In this document: in pieces, positions 1 through 8,481 of the stretch
How positions within the stretch are numbered: position 1 is the stretch's first letter
How the letters are laid out: each line of letters opens with the position of its first letter
Assembly: GCA_963786975.1 (NCBI GenBank)
Contig: CAWBBE010000001.1
Coordinates: forward strand, 1 to 64,000
DNA from: Palsa-506 sp963786975
GTDB taxonomy: Bacteria > Actinomycetota > Actinomycetes > Streptosporangiales > Streptosporangiaceae
Direction: 5' to 3'
Length of the DNA: 64,000 nt
Notes under the pieces: generated by a model
The model's input: the letters and a program-made list of their open reading frames with translations, nothing else
The model's database searches: none
Told to the model about the DNA's origin: nothing
Program-made: the position numbers and the translations under genes

Positions 1-659
1 TCACCCGGTCCGGCGGGCACCTCGTCGAGCAGCTCGCCGTCATACAGCAGGGCTATCGCCAGGTCCGCCTGGCCGATCCCGGCGAGGGCCCGGTCGTACG
101 AGCCGCCGCCGCGGCCGAGCCGGAAGCCGCGGCGGTCCGCCGCGAGCGCGGGAACGATCACGAGGTCGGCGCTGGCCACGGCGGCCGTCCCGCGCGGCGG
201 CTCGGCGGGCTGCAGCAGGCCGTGCGGCCCCGGCGCCAGCGAGTCAGGCCCCTCGTAGGAGGCCCAGTCCAGGTCGCCGCCGGGCAGCAGCAGCGGCAGC
301 AGCACATACGTGCCGCGTTTCCACAGCGCGTAGACCAGGCCGCGGGTGTCCGGCTCGGCGGCGACCGAGTAATAGGCGGCGGCCGTCCCGGCCATCTGCG
401 CCTCGGGCAGCGCGAGCACCGCGTCCCGGAGGCGGTGCCCGGCCTCGCCGCGCTCGGCACCGGTCAGCCGGCTGCGCGCGGCCACGAGCCGGCGCCGGAG
501 CGCGGCCTTCGCAGCCGGCAGGCCTTCCGGATCACCGGCCGGTCCCGCTCCGCCAGCGGCCGCCACCCTGGCATAAGCGCCTGAAACATCATCTGAAACG
601 GCATCAGCGGCGCCGGTGCCGCCTGGCTGTGGCTCGCCGCCGGGAACCTCTGGAGCCAT
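1..659 (-). CDS. fthC: 5-formyltetrahydrofolate cyclo-ligase (3' end cut by window)
   Basis: Translating the minus strand from the ATG at 659 gives an uninterrupted frame to the window edge (219 codons). It carries the ligase signature GRGGGSYDRAL at about residues 181-191, preceded by the ADLVIVPALAAD strand typical of the ygfA/MTHFS family. The enzyme converts 5-formyl-THF to 5,10-methenyl-THF using ATP in the cytosol. The first ~45 residues are Pro/Gly/Ala-rich and weakly conserved, so a later start is possible. It is divergent from galU with a 42-bp gap, the usual actinobacterial arrangement. The last residues lie outside the window. Confidence 0.9.
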   Translation of the reverse strand, partial: MAPEVPGGEPQPGGTGAADAVSDDVSGAYARVAAAGGAGPAGDPEGLPAAKAALRRRLVAARSRLTGAERGEAGHRLRDAVLALPEAQMAGTAAAYYSVAAEPDTRGLVYALWKRGTYVLLPLLLPGGDLDWASYEGPDSLAPGPHGLLQPAEPPRGTAAVASADLVIVPALAADRRGFRLGRGGGSYDRALAGIGQADLAIALLYDGELLDEVPAGPG

Positions 660-701
660 GCCGTGCACAAGTCCTCCCGCACCATAGCTAGGGTTCTCAG
701 C

Positions 702-1605
702 ATGGCCGATACGCCCGTCGTGACCAAGGCAGTCATCCCAGCCGCCGGCCTGGGCACCAGGTTCCTGCCTGCCGCCAAGGCCATCCCCAAGGAAATGCTG
801 CCCGTGATCGACACTCCCACGATCCAGCTGGTCGTGGAGGAGGCGGTCGCGGCGGACCTGCGCGACGTGCTGGTGGTGACCCGGCGCGGCAAGTCCGCCA
901 TCGAGGATCATTTCGACCGGGCCCTTGAGCTCGAGGAGGCGCTGGCCGCCAAGGGCGACGAGGCCGGCCTGGCCAGCGTCCGCGCGGCCACCGACCTGGC
1001 CGACATGCACTACGTGCGCCAGGACGCGCCCAAGGGCCTCGGCCACGCCGTCCTCTGCGCCGCCGACCACGTCGGCGACGAGCCGTTCGCCGTGCTGCTC
1101 GGCGACGACTTCATCGACCACCGCGATCCGCTGCTGCGCCGCATGCTCGAGGCCAGGAAGCGGCATGGCGGCAGCATCGTGGCGCTGATGGAGGTCGAGC
1201 CCAGCCAGATTGTCCTACGGGTGCGCGGCGATCAAGCCGACCGGCGAGGATGACGTGGTCATCGTCACCGACCTGGTGGAGAAGCCGGAACCACGCGAGG
1301 CGCCGTCCAGTTGGATCGTGATCGGCCGGTACGTCTGCGATCCGGCCATCTTCGGCGTGCTGCGGGACACCCCGCCGGGCCGCGGCGGCGAGATCCAGCT
1401 GACCGACGCGCTGCGGACGCTGGCCATCGCCGACGGTGGCAGTGCGGCCGGCGGCGGCGTGCACGGCGTGCTGTTCCGCGGCCGCCGCTACGACACCGGT
1501 AACAAGCTCGACTACCTGCGGACGATCGTCCAGTTCGCCTGCCAGCGGGAAGACGTGGCCGGCGAGTTCGTGCCGTGGCTGCGTGACTACCTGGCCAGCT
1601 GGTAG
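702..1605 (+). CDS. galU: UTP-glucose-1-phosphate uridylyltransferase, frame broken once
   Basis: GalU makes UDP-glucose for cell-envelope and trehalose synthesis. From the ATG at 702 (preferred over 663 because the family begins close to it) the nucleotide-binding motif PAAGLGTRFLPAAK is at residues 13-26 and KEMLPVID follows. Homology continues through VLLGDDF but leaves frame 0 at about 1210-1214. It resumes in frame 1 with YGCAAIKPTGEDDVV and runs to LDYLRTIVQFA and the stop at 1603. The family usually has two residues between the Ile and YGC, so loss of CT from a CTCTAC would restore it, as would removing one inserted base. Both halves are otherwise complete (~300 aa), so a sequencing indel is as likely as a true mutation. 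Confidence 0.88.
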
Positions 1606-1619
1606 GAGCCTGGCTGCCC

Positions 1620-2833
1620 ATGCAATCCGTCGATGACTACCTGGCCGAGATCCTGGCCGGGATCCGGCCGGTCCCGCCGCGCCAGCTCAGCCTGGAAGAG
1701 GCCGACGGCGGCGTGCTGGCCGAGGACATCACGGCGCAGTGCCCGCTGCCGCCCTTCGACAACTCGTCCATGGACGGTTACGCCGTCCGCGCCGCCGATA
1801 TCGCCACCGCCAGCAGTGATGCCCCGGTGACCCTGCCGGTCCGCGGCGAGGTGACGGCCGGCGACACCAGCGAACATCGGCTCTCCCCCGGCAGCTGCCT
1901 GCGGATTACCACCGGCGCGCCGCTGCCGGACGGCGCGGACGCGGTCGTCCCGGTGGAGCTGACCGACGGCGGCACCGCTCAGGTGGCCTTCAGCCAGCCG
2001 ATGCCGGCCGGCGGCTCGGTCCGCCGGGCAGGCGGCGACGCCGCTCCCGGTGACGTATTGCTCGGCGCCGGCGTCAGGCTCGGCCCGGCGCCGCTTGGCC
2101 TGCTCGCCGCGGCCGGCCGTGCCGCGGTGCTCGGCCGCCCGCGGCCGCGGGTCGCGGTGTTCTCCACCGGGAACGAGCTCGCGTCGCCGGGAACCCCGCT
2201 CGCCCGCGGCCAGATTCTGGGAGTCCAACAGCTTCATGCTGGCCTCGGCCGCGCGGCAGGCCGGCGCTGACGTGGTCCGGCGGCCGAGCGTGCCGGACGA
2301 CCCGGGCCAGGTGCTCGCCGTGCTCGAGGACGCGGCCGGCCGCGCCGACCTGCTGCTGACCAGCGGCGGTGTCAGCATGGGCGGCGAGCACGACGTGGTC
2401 AAGGCCGCGCTGCAGAAGCTGGGCACGGTCCGGTTCCGCAAGGTGGCGATGCAGCCCGGGATGCCGCAGGGCTTCGGGATCGTCGGCCGGGACAGCACGC
2501 CGATCCTGACGCTGCCGGGGAACCCGGTCAGCGCGTTCGTCTCGTTCCAGCTGTTCGGGCGCCCCGCGCTGCGGGCGCTGCAGGGATCGGCGGACGGCCA
2601 GCCGCGGACCGTCCGCGCGGCGCTGACCGGGCCGGTGCGGTCGCCGGCCTGGCAAGAGGTCGTTCCTGCGCGGCGTCCTGGCGGCCGGCGGTGGCGAGGT
2701 AACGCCGCTGTCCGGCCAGGCATCACATCAGCTGGCGGCGCTGGCCCGGGCGAATGCGCTGATCATCGTGCCGGAGCGGGTGACTGGCATGCAGGCGGGC
2801 GAGCTAGCCGAGGCGATCTGCCTTGATGACTGA
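1620..2833 (+). CDS. glp: Gephyrin/MoeA-like protein, probably Glp; two frame breaks
   Basis: A MoeA-family protein (molybdopterin molybdenumtransferase fold): N-terminal FDNSSMDGYAVR (about residues 41-52), PLPDGADAVVP, FSTGNEL, then TSGGVSMGGEHDVVK and LPGNPVSAFVSF. Its position between galU and rimJ/glpR matches actinobacterial glp, the MoeA paralogue described in Corynebacterium as a cell-division scaffold, rather than a stand-alone moeA; this assignment is by context. The frame is lost at about 2215 (one extra base after GGCCAGATT) and about 2650 (extra T in CCGGCCTGGC). Removing both gives a ~400-aa protein ending ALIIVPERVTGMQAG...ICLDD at 2833. Its stop region overlaps the moaC start by 8 bp. 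Confidence 0.85.
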
Positions 2834-3465
2834 GCACCCGGCGGCGGCGGAACGGCTGGCTGCTGAGGGCCCGGCCGGGGAGCGCCCAGCTGGGGAGGGC
2901 CCGGCCGCGAGCGCCCGGCGAGCGCCCGGCCGGGGAGCGCCCGGCCGGGGAGCGCCCGGCAAGGGAGCGCCCGGCAAGGGAGCGCCCCGCCGCGGGGAAG
3001 CGGCTGACCCACCTCGACGCGGCCGGCCAGGCCCGGATGGTGGACGTGTCCGGCAAGAGCGTGACCGCCCGCTCGGCGCGGGCGTCTGGCCGGGTGCTGC
3101 TGTCCGCCGACGCGGTGGCCGCGCTGCGGGCAGGCCGGATGCCGAAAGGCGACGCGCTCGCGGTGGCCAGGATCGCCGGGATCCAGGGCGCGAAGCGGAC
3201 GCCGGAGCTGATCCCGCTGTGCCACCCGATCGGGCTGCACTCGGTGACCGTCGAGCTTTCCGTGCAGGACGACGGCGTGCTGATCGTGGCCGCGACCCGG
3301 ACAGCGGACCGGACCGGCGTGGAGATGGAGGCGCTGACCGCGGTCACGGTCGCCGCGCTAGCCCTGATCGATATGGTCAAGGCCGTGGACCCGGCCGCGG
3401 TGATCAGCGACGTGCGGGTCGAGGAGAAGACCGGCGGCAAGACCGGCCGATGGGCCCGGCCGTGA
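2826..3465 (+). CDS. moaC: Cyclic pyranopterin monophosphate synthase with repeat-rich, out-of-frame N-terminus
   Basis: MoaC forms cPMP in molybdenum-cofactor synthesis. The conserved body is in frame 1: RLTHLD from 3001, MVDVSGKSVTARSARASG, the catalytic ELIPLCHPIGLHSVTVEL region, GVEMEALTAV and DMVKAVD, ending at 3465. The only good start is the ATG at 2826, overlapping the end of glp, but it is in frame 0. The two frames are separated by a 15-bp tandem repeat (2865-2994) whose third and fourth units are short by 1 and 4 bp, giving a net -5 bp. Starting at the internal ATG 3037 would delete the conserved LTHLD-GQAR segment, so either the array is mis-sequenced or the gene is repeat-inactivated. 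Confidence 0.82.
2865..2994 (+). repeat. 15-bp minisatellite inside moaC
   Basis: Nine head-to-tail units of GAGCGCCCGGCCGGG (variants GAGGGCCC..., GCAAGG ends) encode Glu-Arg-Pro-Ala-Gly pentapeptides. Unit starts are at 2865, 2880, 2895, 2909, 2920, 2935, 2950, 2965 and 2980. Units 3 and 4 are 14 and 11 bp, which switches the reading frame between the start codon and the MoaC domain. Confidence 0.85.
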
Positions 3466-3599
3466 CCAGCGCCTCGGCCAGCGCCGCGGCCGGTACCGGC
3501 GCCAGCGCCCGGGCCGGCCAGCGCGCCGGGACCGGACCAGGACGCCGCCGGCCGGGCGCAGGTCATGATCAGGACGCCGATCCAGGCCGGGGGGAGGTC

Positions 3600-4106
3600 A
3601 TGATCAGGGCGCTGGCGATCACCGTGTCGAACCGCGCCGCGGCCGGGGTGTACGCCGACCGGTCCGGGCCGGTGCTGGCCGGGTTGCTGGCTGCCGCCGG
3701 GTGCGCCGAGGTGGACGGCCCGCTGGTGGTACCGGACGGCGAGCCGGTGCTGACTGCGCTGCGCGAGGCGGTGGCCGGTGGTTACGACGTCGTCGTGACC
3801 ACCGGCGGGACCGGCCTGACCCCCGGCGATCGCACGCCGGAGATGACCAGGGCCGTGCTCGACCGGGAGGTCCCCGGCATCGCCGAGGCGATCAGGTCGG
3901 CGGGAGCAGCGGCCGGAGTGCCGGCCGCGGTGCTGTCCCGCGGGGTGGCCGGGCTGGCCGGCCGGACGATCATCGTCAACCTGCCCGGGTCGTCCGGCGG
4001 CGTCCGGGACGGGATGGCCGTGCTCGCGCCGATCCTGGCGCACGCCGTTGATCAGGTGCGCGGTGGTGACCATCCACGCGCGGCGGAGGGTGCCCGGGAC
4101 CAGTAA
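3600..4106 (+). CDS. mog: Molybdopterin adenylyltransferase / MogA-MoaB family
   Basis: The protein has 168 aa. The MPT-binding motif TTGGTGLTPGDRTPE is at residues 67-81 and a second pterin loop NLPGSSGG lies near residue 131, both diagnostic of MogA/MoaB. It adenylylates molybdopterin before metal insertion and works with the MoeA-type protein encoded two genes upstream. The start at 3600 is supported by the GGGGGGAGG ribosome site just before it. The same 13-bp string around this ATG (GGTCATGATCAGG) also occurs at 3561-3573, out of frame, as a small direct duplication. It is in the same direction as moaC with 134 bp between. Confidence 0.88.
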   Translation: MIRALAITVSNRAAAGVYADRSGPVLAGLLAAAGCAEVDGPLVVPDGEPVLTALREAVAGGYDVVVTTGGTGLTPGDRTPEMTRAVLDREVPGIAEAIRSAGAAAGVPAAVLSRGVAGLAGRTIIVNLPGSSGGVRDGMAVLAPILAHAVDQVRGGDHPRAAEGARDQ

Positions 4107-4320
4107 CCCGGCGGCCGGCGGCGGGACCGGCGGGCCCGCGGAGTGCGCCGGGACGGCCATCCCCGGGGCGGCCGCGCGGCCCGGTGACGCGACCAGGCCG
4201 TGGACTGATGACGCCGCGGATCGCGGGCCGGCCGGCCACGCAGCGAATTCAAGGGCGCTTCATTGGGTGACTGAATGGCGTTTAGCTACAGGACGGGGGA
4301 ATGATGGTCTCGTGGGACGC

Positions 4321-4956
4321 ATGCGCGGATGGCCGGTCACGCTTACTGAGGCGGACCTTCTTGACGCGCCGGTCGGCCTGCGGCCGGTGCGGGTCAAGGA
4401 CGCATCCATCTGGCGCGAGACCCGGATCCGCAACGCGGGATGGCTGCGGCCGTGGGAGCCGACTAACCCGGAGACCCCGCTTTACCAGACCAGCCTGGGC
4501 CCCTACATCGCGATGGCGCGGATGATGCGCCGGGAGGCGCGGCAGGGCCAGACGCTGCCATGGGTGATCACCTACGCGGACCGGTTCGCCGGCCAGCTGA
4601 CCGTGGGCAGCATCGTCTGGGGATCGGCGCGCACGGCGCAGGTCGGCTACTGGGTCGACGAGGCGGTAGCGGGGAAGGGGGTGGTCCCGACGGCGCTGGC
4701 GATGGCCGTGGACCATTGCTTCTTCGTGGTCGGGCTGCATCGCGTCGAAGCCACCATCCGGCCGGAGAACCAGGCCAGCCGGCGGGTGGTTGAGAAGCTC
4801 GGATTCCGCGAGGAGGGCCTGCGGCGCCGGAGCCTGCATATCGAGGGCAGCTGGCGGGACCATCTGTGTTACGCCCTGACGGCCGAGGATGCGCAGGGCG
4901 GCCTGCTGCCCCGGTGGCGAAGTGCGGTATCGGCGTCCCGGTCGCGGGCGCACTAG
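4321..4956 (+). CDS. rimJ: GNAT acetyltransferase, RimJ-like
   Basis: A protein of 211 aa belonging to the ribosomal-protein-alanine acetyltransferase group (GNAT_3). Motifs visible: RPVRVKDASIWRETR near the N-terminus, GSIVWGSARTAQVGYWVDEAVAGKGV (acetyl-CoA pyrophosphate loop, Gly-Lys-Gly variant) and VEATIRPENQASRRVVEKLGF. This is the rimJ of the conserved galU-glp-rimJ-glpR neighbourhood. The start ATG 4321 gives the usual MRGWPV N-terminus; GTG 4312, three codons earlier, is possible. The stop codon sits in an 18-bp tandem duplication (4941-4976). Confidence 0.85.
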   Translation: MRGWPVTLTEADLLDAPVGLRPVRVKDASIWRETRIRNAGWLRPWEPTNPETPLYQTSLGPYIAMARMMRREARQGQTLPWVITYADRFAGQLTVGSIVWGSARTAQVGYWVDEAVAGKGVVPTALAMAVDHCFFVVGLHRVEATIRPENQASRRVVEKLGFREEGLRRRSLHIEGSWRDHLCYALTAEDAQGGLLPRWRSAVSASRSRAH

Positions 4957-4976
4957 GGGTCGCGGACGCACTAGGG
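4941..4976 (+). repeat. 18-bp tandem duplication over the rimJ stop codon
   Basis: GTCGCGGGCGCACTAGGG is followed directly by GTCGCGGACGCACTAGGG (one mismatch). The TAG of the first copy ends rimJ. The duplication therefore lies at and just past the 3' end of the gene and does not alter the product. Confidence 0.85.
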
Positions 4977-5333
4977 ACTGCCTGCACGGGCAGCCGCCAG
5001 CCAGCGCCCCGGGCCGGCCGCAGGCCCGGTCAAGGACGAGACTGGCCGGCGCCCGAGATTCCGCAGCCCGGCCCGTCGGCCGGCCTGGCCAGGTAGCGCT
5101 GAACGCCGCGACCGGCTGGCGCGATTGGCCCGGCAGTGCTGCCTCCTCGCGGGGCCGCCTGAGGCTATCTGGCGACACACCGCGGTCAATACTCGTCAAC
5201 ATCGCCGGCTGGCCCTACCGTGCGTGACGTGAGCACTCTCGTGTCGGCCGCATGCCCGCAGGGAGAAGGCCTGCCGGGCGGATACCGGCATGCGGTCAGC
5301 GGCTCACGTCCGATCATGCGCCACCAGGCGGCC
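4977..5333. other. Intergenic region rimJ-glpR, no gene seen
   Basis: About 360 bp of GC-rich sequence without a coding frame that resembles a known family. It must hold any separate promoter for the glpR-like gene; no convincing -10/-35 pair is visible. Confidence 0.4.
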
Positions 5334-5343
5334 AGGAGGCGCC

Positions 5344-6234
5344 GTGAGTAGCGCGATCCTCTACCTGGCGATCGTGGCGATCTGGGCCGTGATCCTGGTG
5401 CCGCTGTTGCTGCGCAGGTCTCATGACGGGCCCGGGTCGGCAAGAGGCGTGTGCGGGCGAGGTGCCGAGACGGCTGCCGGACCGGATGCGGATGGCGCAG
5501 CGCACCGGGACGGCGAGGTGCACGCCGGCGCCGCGGCGCATGAGGCTGGCGGGAACCCGGTTACCGTGCACGCTGACGGCATGGTGCATCAGCATGGCGT
5601 CCGCGTCGAGCACGGCGTGGCGTTCGAGTACGACGCGGCCTTCGAGTACGGCGAGGTCCGCTCGGGCGGCACCGTGATCTCCTACGAGACAGCCGTCGAG
5701 TACGAGTCGGCGGAATTCGGTGCCGCGGACGATACCCGCGGCACTGGTGACGATACGGGCTTGCCCGATGACGACGAGGCCGAGCCGGTCCTTACCCTGC
5801 GCGGCCGGCCGCTGTGGTCCGAGGGCCCGGGCTGGCATCCGCTCCGGCGGCAGGACCGGCCGCGCCCGGCGGTCACGCGGGCGGCGGCGCTGCAGGCACG
5901 GCGGCGGCTGCTGACCATCCTGGTAACGCTGACAATCGTGATGCTGGCGCTGGTAGCGGAGGGGCTAGCGCCAGCGTGGATGATCGTCCCGCCAGTCGGC
6001 ATGCTGGGGATCCTTACCCTGCTGCTGCACGAGGCCGCCCAGGCAGACACGGAGGCCGCGGTGCGCCGGGCAGCGGCGGATGCAGCCCGTGCGGCGCGCC
6101 AGCGTGCCGCCGGCCCGGCTCAGGCCCCCGTCGTGCCGGAGCGCACCGCCAAGATCATCGACATCTCGGCCAGGGTCAGCGATCAGCTCTACGACCAGTA
6201 CGCGGACGCCGCGGTGCGCGCGGTCGGCGACTGA
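5344..6234 (+). CDS. Divisome-associated membrane protein, GlpR/SepX-like
   Basis: The protein has 296 aa. GTG 5344 is chosen because AGGAGG (5334-5339) lies 4 bp upstream and it places the conserved SSAILYLAIVAIWAVIL membrane segment at residues 2-18. A second hydrophobic stretch at about 189-230 (two helices, ending before LLHEAAQ) is followed by an Ala/Arg-rich cytoplasmic tail. The acidic middle (about 85-140) is rich in EYDAAFEYGEV-type repeats. Position and topology match the proteins called SepX in Streptomyces and GlpR in Corynebacterium, which link FtsZ and Glp to the membrane. That role is inferred from family and context. Confidence 0.72.
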   Translation: MSSAILYLAIVAIWAVILVPLLLRRSHDGPGSARGVCGRGAETAAGPDADGAAHRDGEVHAGAAAHEAGGNPVTVHADGMVHQHGVRVEHGVAFEYDAAFEYGEVRSGGTVISYETAVEYESAEFGAADDTRGTGDDTGLPDDDEAEPVLTLRGRPLWSEGPGWHPLRRQDRPRPAVTRAAALQARRRLLTILVTLTIVMLALVAEGLAPAWMIVPPVGMLGILTLLLHEAAQADTEAAVRRAAADAARAARQRAAGPAQAPVVPERTAKIIDISARVSDQLYDQYADAAVRAVGD

Positions 6235-6340
6235 GCCGGTCTCGGCGGGCTAGCGGCCCGCGGGCTAGCGGCCGCAATGCCCGGCACCGCGCCGACCGGA
6301 CGCGCTGGTGCGGATGTTTGCTACGCTGGCTCCCGGTCTA

Positions 6341-6414
6341 GGGGCTGTAGCGCAGTCCGGTAGCGCACCTCGTTCGCATCGAGGGGGTCAGGGGTTCAAA
6401 TCCCCTCAGCTCCA
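6341..6414 (+). tRNA. tRNA-Ala(CGC)
   Basis: The acceptor GGGGCTG pairs with CAGCTCC, the D-arm is TAGCGCAG, the anticodon arm CCTCG-TTCGCAT-CGAGG places CGC at positions 34-36, and the T-arm GGGG-TTCAAAT-CCCC is perfect. CCA is not fully encoded (A then CCC). The 3' half and the bases downstream recur at 13679-13739, marking it as a likely integration target. Confidence 0.93.
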
Positions 6415-6431
6415 CCCAAAACTGCAGGTCA
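6370..6431 (+). repeat. attL-like copy: 3' half of tRNA-Ala plus 17 bp downstream
   Basis: This 62-bp stretch starts at TCGTTCGCATCGAGG in the anticodon arm and ends at GCAGGTCA. It matches 13679-13739 with only a few indels and substitutions. Weak similarity continues about 50 bp further (AAGATCATTTG in both). Direct repeats of a tRNA 3' end are the signature of tyrosine-integrase insertion. No integrase gene is present between the two copies. Confidence 0.7.
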
Positions 6432-6601
6432 GAGGCATGATCCTCAATGTTGATGATCATGCTAAAGATCATTTGACCGTCACTCGACCGTCACCCGGGC
6501 CAGCAGTAGGCAGCAGCGACCGGTGATCCCGGTCCTCAGCCGGGTAGTACTGACATGCGTTTCTGCCGGGGCGCCGGCATCTGAACAACGTCATGCTCGT
6601 T

Positions 6602-6787
6602 CTACAGCCCCGACTGGTCATGCTGCGCATCCTCCGTCATAGTGCCCGGCCGCGTCCCGCCATCGACTTCGGCCTGCCGGACCCACCCGCGCAGCGCCTC
6701 GGGATGAACGCCCGGCTGCCGCCCCACACGGGCGATCTCGCCCCGGCACTTCCCGTCCCGGTCACGGACCTCGAAAACCATCGTCAC
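6602..6787 (-). mobile_element. IS3-family transposase OrfA remnant
   Basis: The 61-codon minus-strand frame contains RGEIARVGRQPGVHPEALRG, WVRQAEVDGG and a TEDAQ tail. This is the helix-turn-helix N-terminal half of IS3-group OrfA. The first residues, the coiled-coil part and the whole of OrfB are absent and no terminal inverted repeats were found, so this is a fossil fragment. Confidence 0.7.
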
Positions 6788-6831
6788 CGCGCGCTAGCGC
6801 AGCTCCCCCTGCTTGGCAATCTGCGGTGAGA

Positions 6832-7309
6832 TCGCCCCGAACGTCCGTTTCTGCATAATAGGGAAGCAGCTTTCGGTACGCCTCTGGTCGCGATTGTTGC
6901 CTGCCCGCGATCGGTACCCCGGGGGCTGGCGGTGATTCGCGGCAACCTATCCGGCATCTGGCCAGTGGCGCGGTCGCGCGGTTAGCGAACTGGCCTTTCG
7001 ATGTGGCCCGGCGACGACCACGATGCGCGTCGGCGCCGCCCGCAGCGCCTCGACGTTTGCCCGGTAGCGCGTGCTAAGCCACACGAACCCGGCTAACGGT
7101 AAAAGCCAGCTAAAGGATTCGTGTCACCTTGCCTTGTCAAGGTCCGTGTGGGATCTTGTTTTCGGTGGGGAGGGTTTCTTTGCTGCGCCGAGACGGGGCC
7201 AGCCTGTGGTGTCGTTGAGTGGCTGAGCAGCTACATATGCCAGGCTGCAAAAGCCATTGCGGTATTCGCCGCTTCGGTAGACGCTGCCGCCACCTGAAAG
7301 GGGATCAAC
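6832..7309. other. Non-coding stretch inside the tRNA-Ala flanked region
   Basis: About 480 bp with a lower GC level than its surroundings in places. No frame resembling a known protein was found on either strand. A GAAAGGGGATC ribosome site at its right end belongs to the gene starting at 7310. Confidence 0.4.
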
Positions 7310-8432
7310 ATGAGGCAGGAGCGTTCAGCGTTACGTTCATCACCGGCGCGCATCCGGCGATACGGCCTGGTCTCGTTCGCGGTCGCGCTGGCGGTGTCCG
7401 TGATCGGGTTGCCTGCGGCGGCTCAGGCGGCCAGCGGCCATCAGCTGCGGATAACGGCGATGACCTACAACCTGTTCCAGGGCACGGAGCTGACCGAGGC
7501 AAGCAGCGCTACGACGCCCGCGCAGTTCCTGGCGGCAGTCGCAGCAGACTACGGCGAGGTTCAGACGACCGACTTCCCCAGCGAGCGCAGGCCATCGCCG
7601 AGCAAGCGCAATCGGCCGCGCCCGACCTGATCGGCCTCCAGGAGTCCGCGCTATGGAAGACCGGAACCCCGTCCCGCTCGTTCCCGCCGCCACCCGCGGC
7701 AACCGTTTCCTATGACTTCATCAAAATCCTTGGGGACGCGCTCAACGCCCGCGGCCTGCACTACGCTCCAGTGGCGGTGACCAGCGACTTCACCGTGCAA
7801 GGACCCGGGCTGTTCCCCACCGGCTTCATGAACGTCCAGCTCACCGACCGAGTCGCGATCCTGGCCCGGACCGACGTGCCGCTCACGATCTCCGATGTCC
7901 AGACCGGCAACTACACCCGCAACACGGTGATCAGCACGCTGCAGGGCCCGGTCGCGCTCACCGAGGGCTGGGCCTCGGTAGATGCGACCCTCGGCGGCCG
8001 CACCGTGCGTTTCGTCACCACCCACCTCGCCGACAACAGCGACGCCGTCGGCTCTGCCCAGGCGGCCGAACTCGTGCAGGGACCGCTCCGCACCGACCTG
8101 CCGGTCATGATGACCTGTGACTGCAACGCCGACCCGCCACGGCCACCTATGCGGTGCTCCAAGCAGCCGGGCTCAAAGACTCCTGGCTCCAGGCCGAACC
8201 CGGCCAGCCCGGCTTCACCTGCTGCCAGGACACCACCCTGCAAAGCGCCCTACTTAACCCCGCCTCCACGCTCACCTCAAGGATTGACTACATCTTCAGC
8301 CGCGGCGGCGGGCTGAAAGCCACCGGCGACCAGATCATCGGCGCCGACCCGGGCAGCCGCACGCCCGCAGGATTCTGGCCATCAGATCACGCCGGTCTGA
8401 TCGCCGAACTCACCCAGGGGCCCAGCAACTGA
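7310..8432 (+). pseudogene. Secreted endonuclease/exonuclease/phosphatase-family protein, two frame breaks
   Basis: A start at ATG 7310 with AAAGGGG upstream gives a Sec signal peptide (arginines, then about 20 hydrophobic residues ending AAAQAASG). The EEP fold follows: MTYNLFQGTEL (first strand), LIGLQESALW (metal-binding Glu), FVTTHLAD, MMTCDCNADP (Asp/Asn pair), SRIDYIFSR and the catalytic WPSDHAGL. The frame shifts by -1 near 7583 and again near 8140. Together the pieces make a complete ~374-aa extracellular nuclease, phosphatase or sphingomyelinase-like enzyme. Substrate cannot be told. All catalytic motifs survive, so the breaks may be sequence errors. Confidence 0.75.
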
Positions 8433-8481
8433 ACGGCCCCAACCCCCAGCAGGAAACCATGCCCGCCAGAAAGTATTCGTG

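Noticed and set aside
1205..2655. Programmed ribosomal frameshifting in galU and glp
   Set aside because: No slippery heptamer with a downstream structure is apparent, and similar breaks occur in many unrelated genes, so error or mutation is simpler.
5600..5715. EYDAAFEYGEV-type repeats in the glpR/sepX-like gene as a minisatellite
   Set aside because: The DNA copies are too diverged to be a tandem repeat; they are better seen as low-complexity acidic protein sequence.
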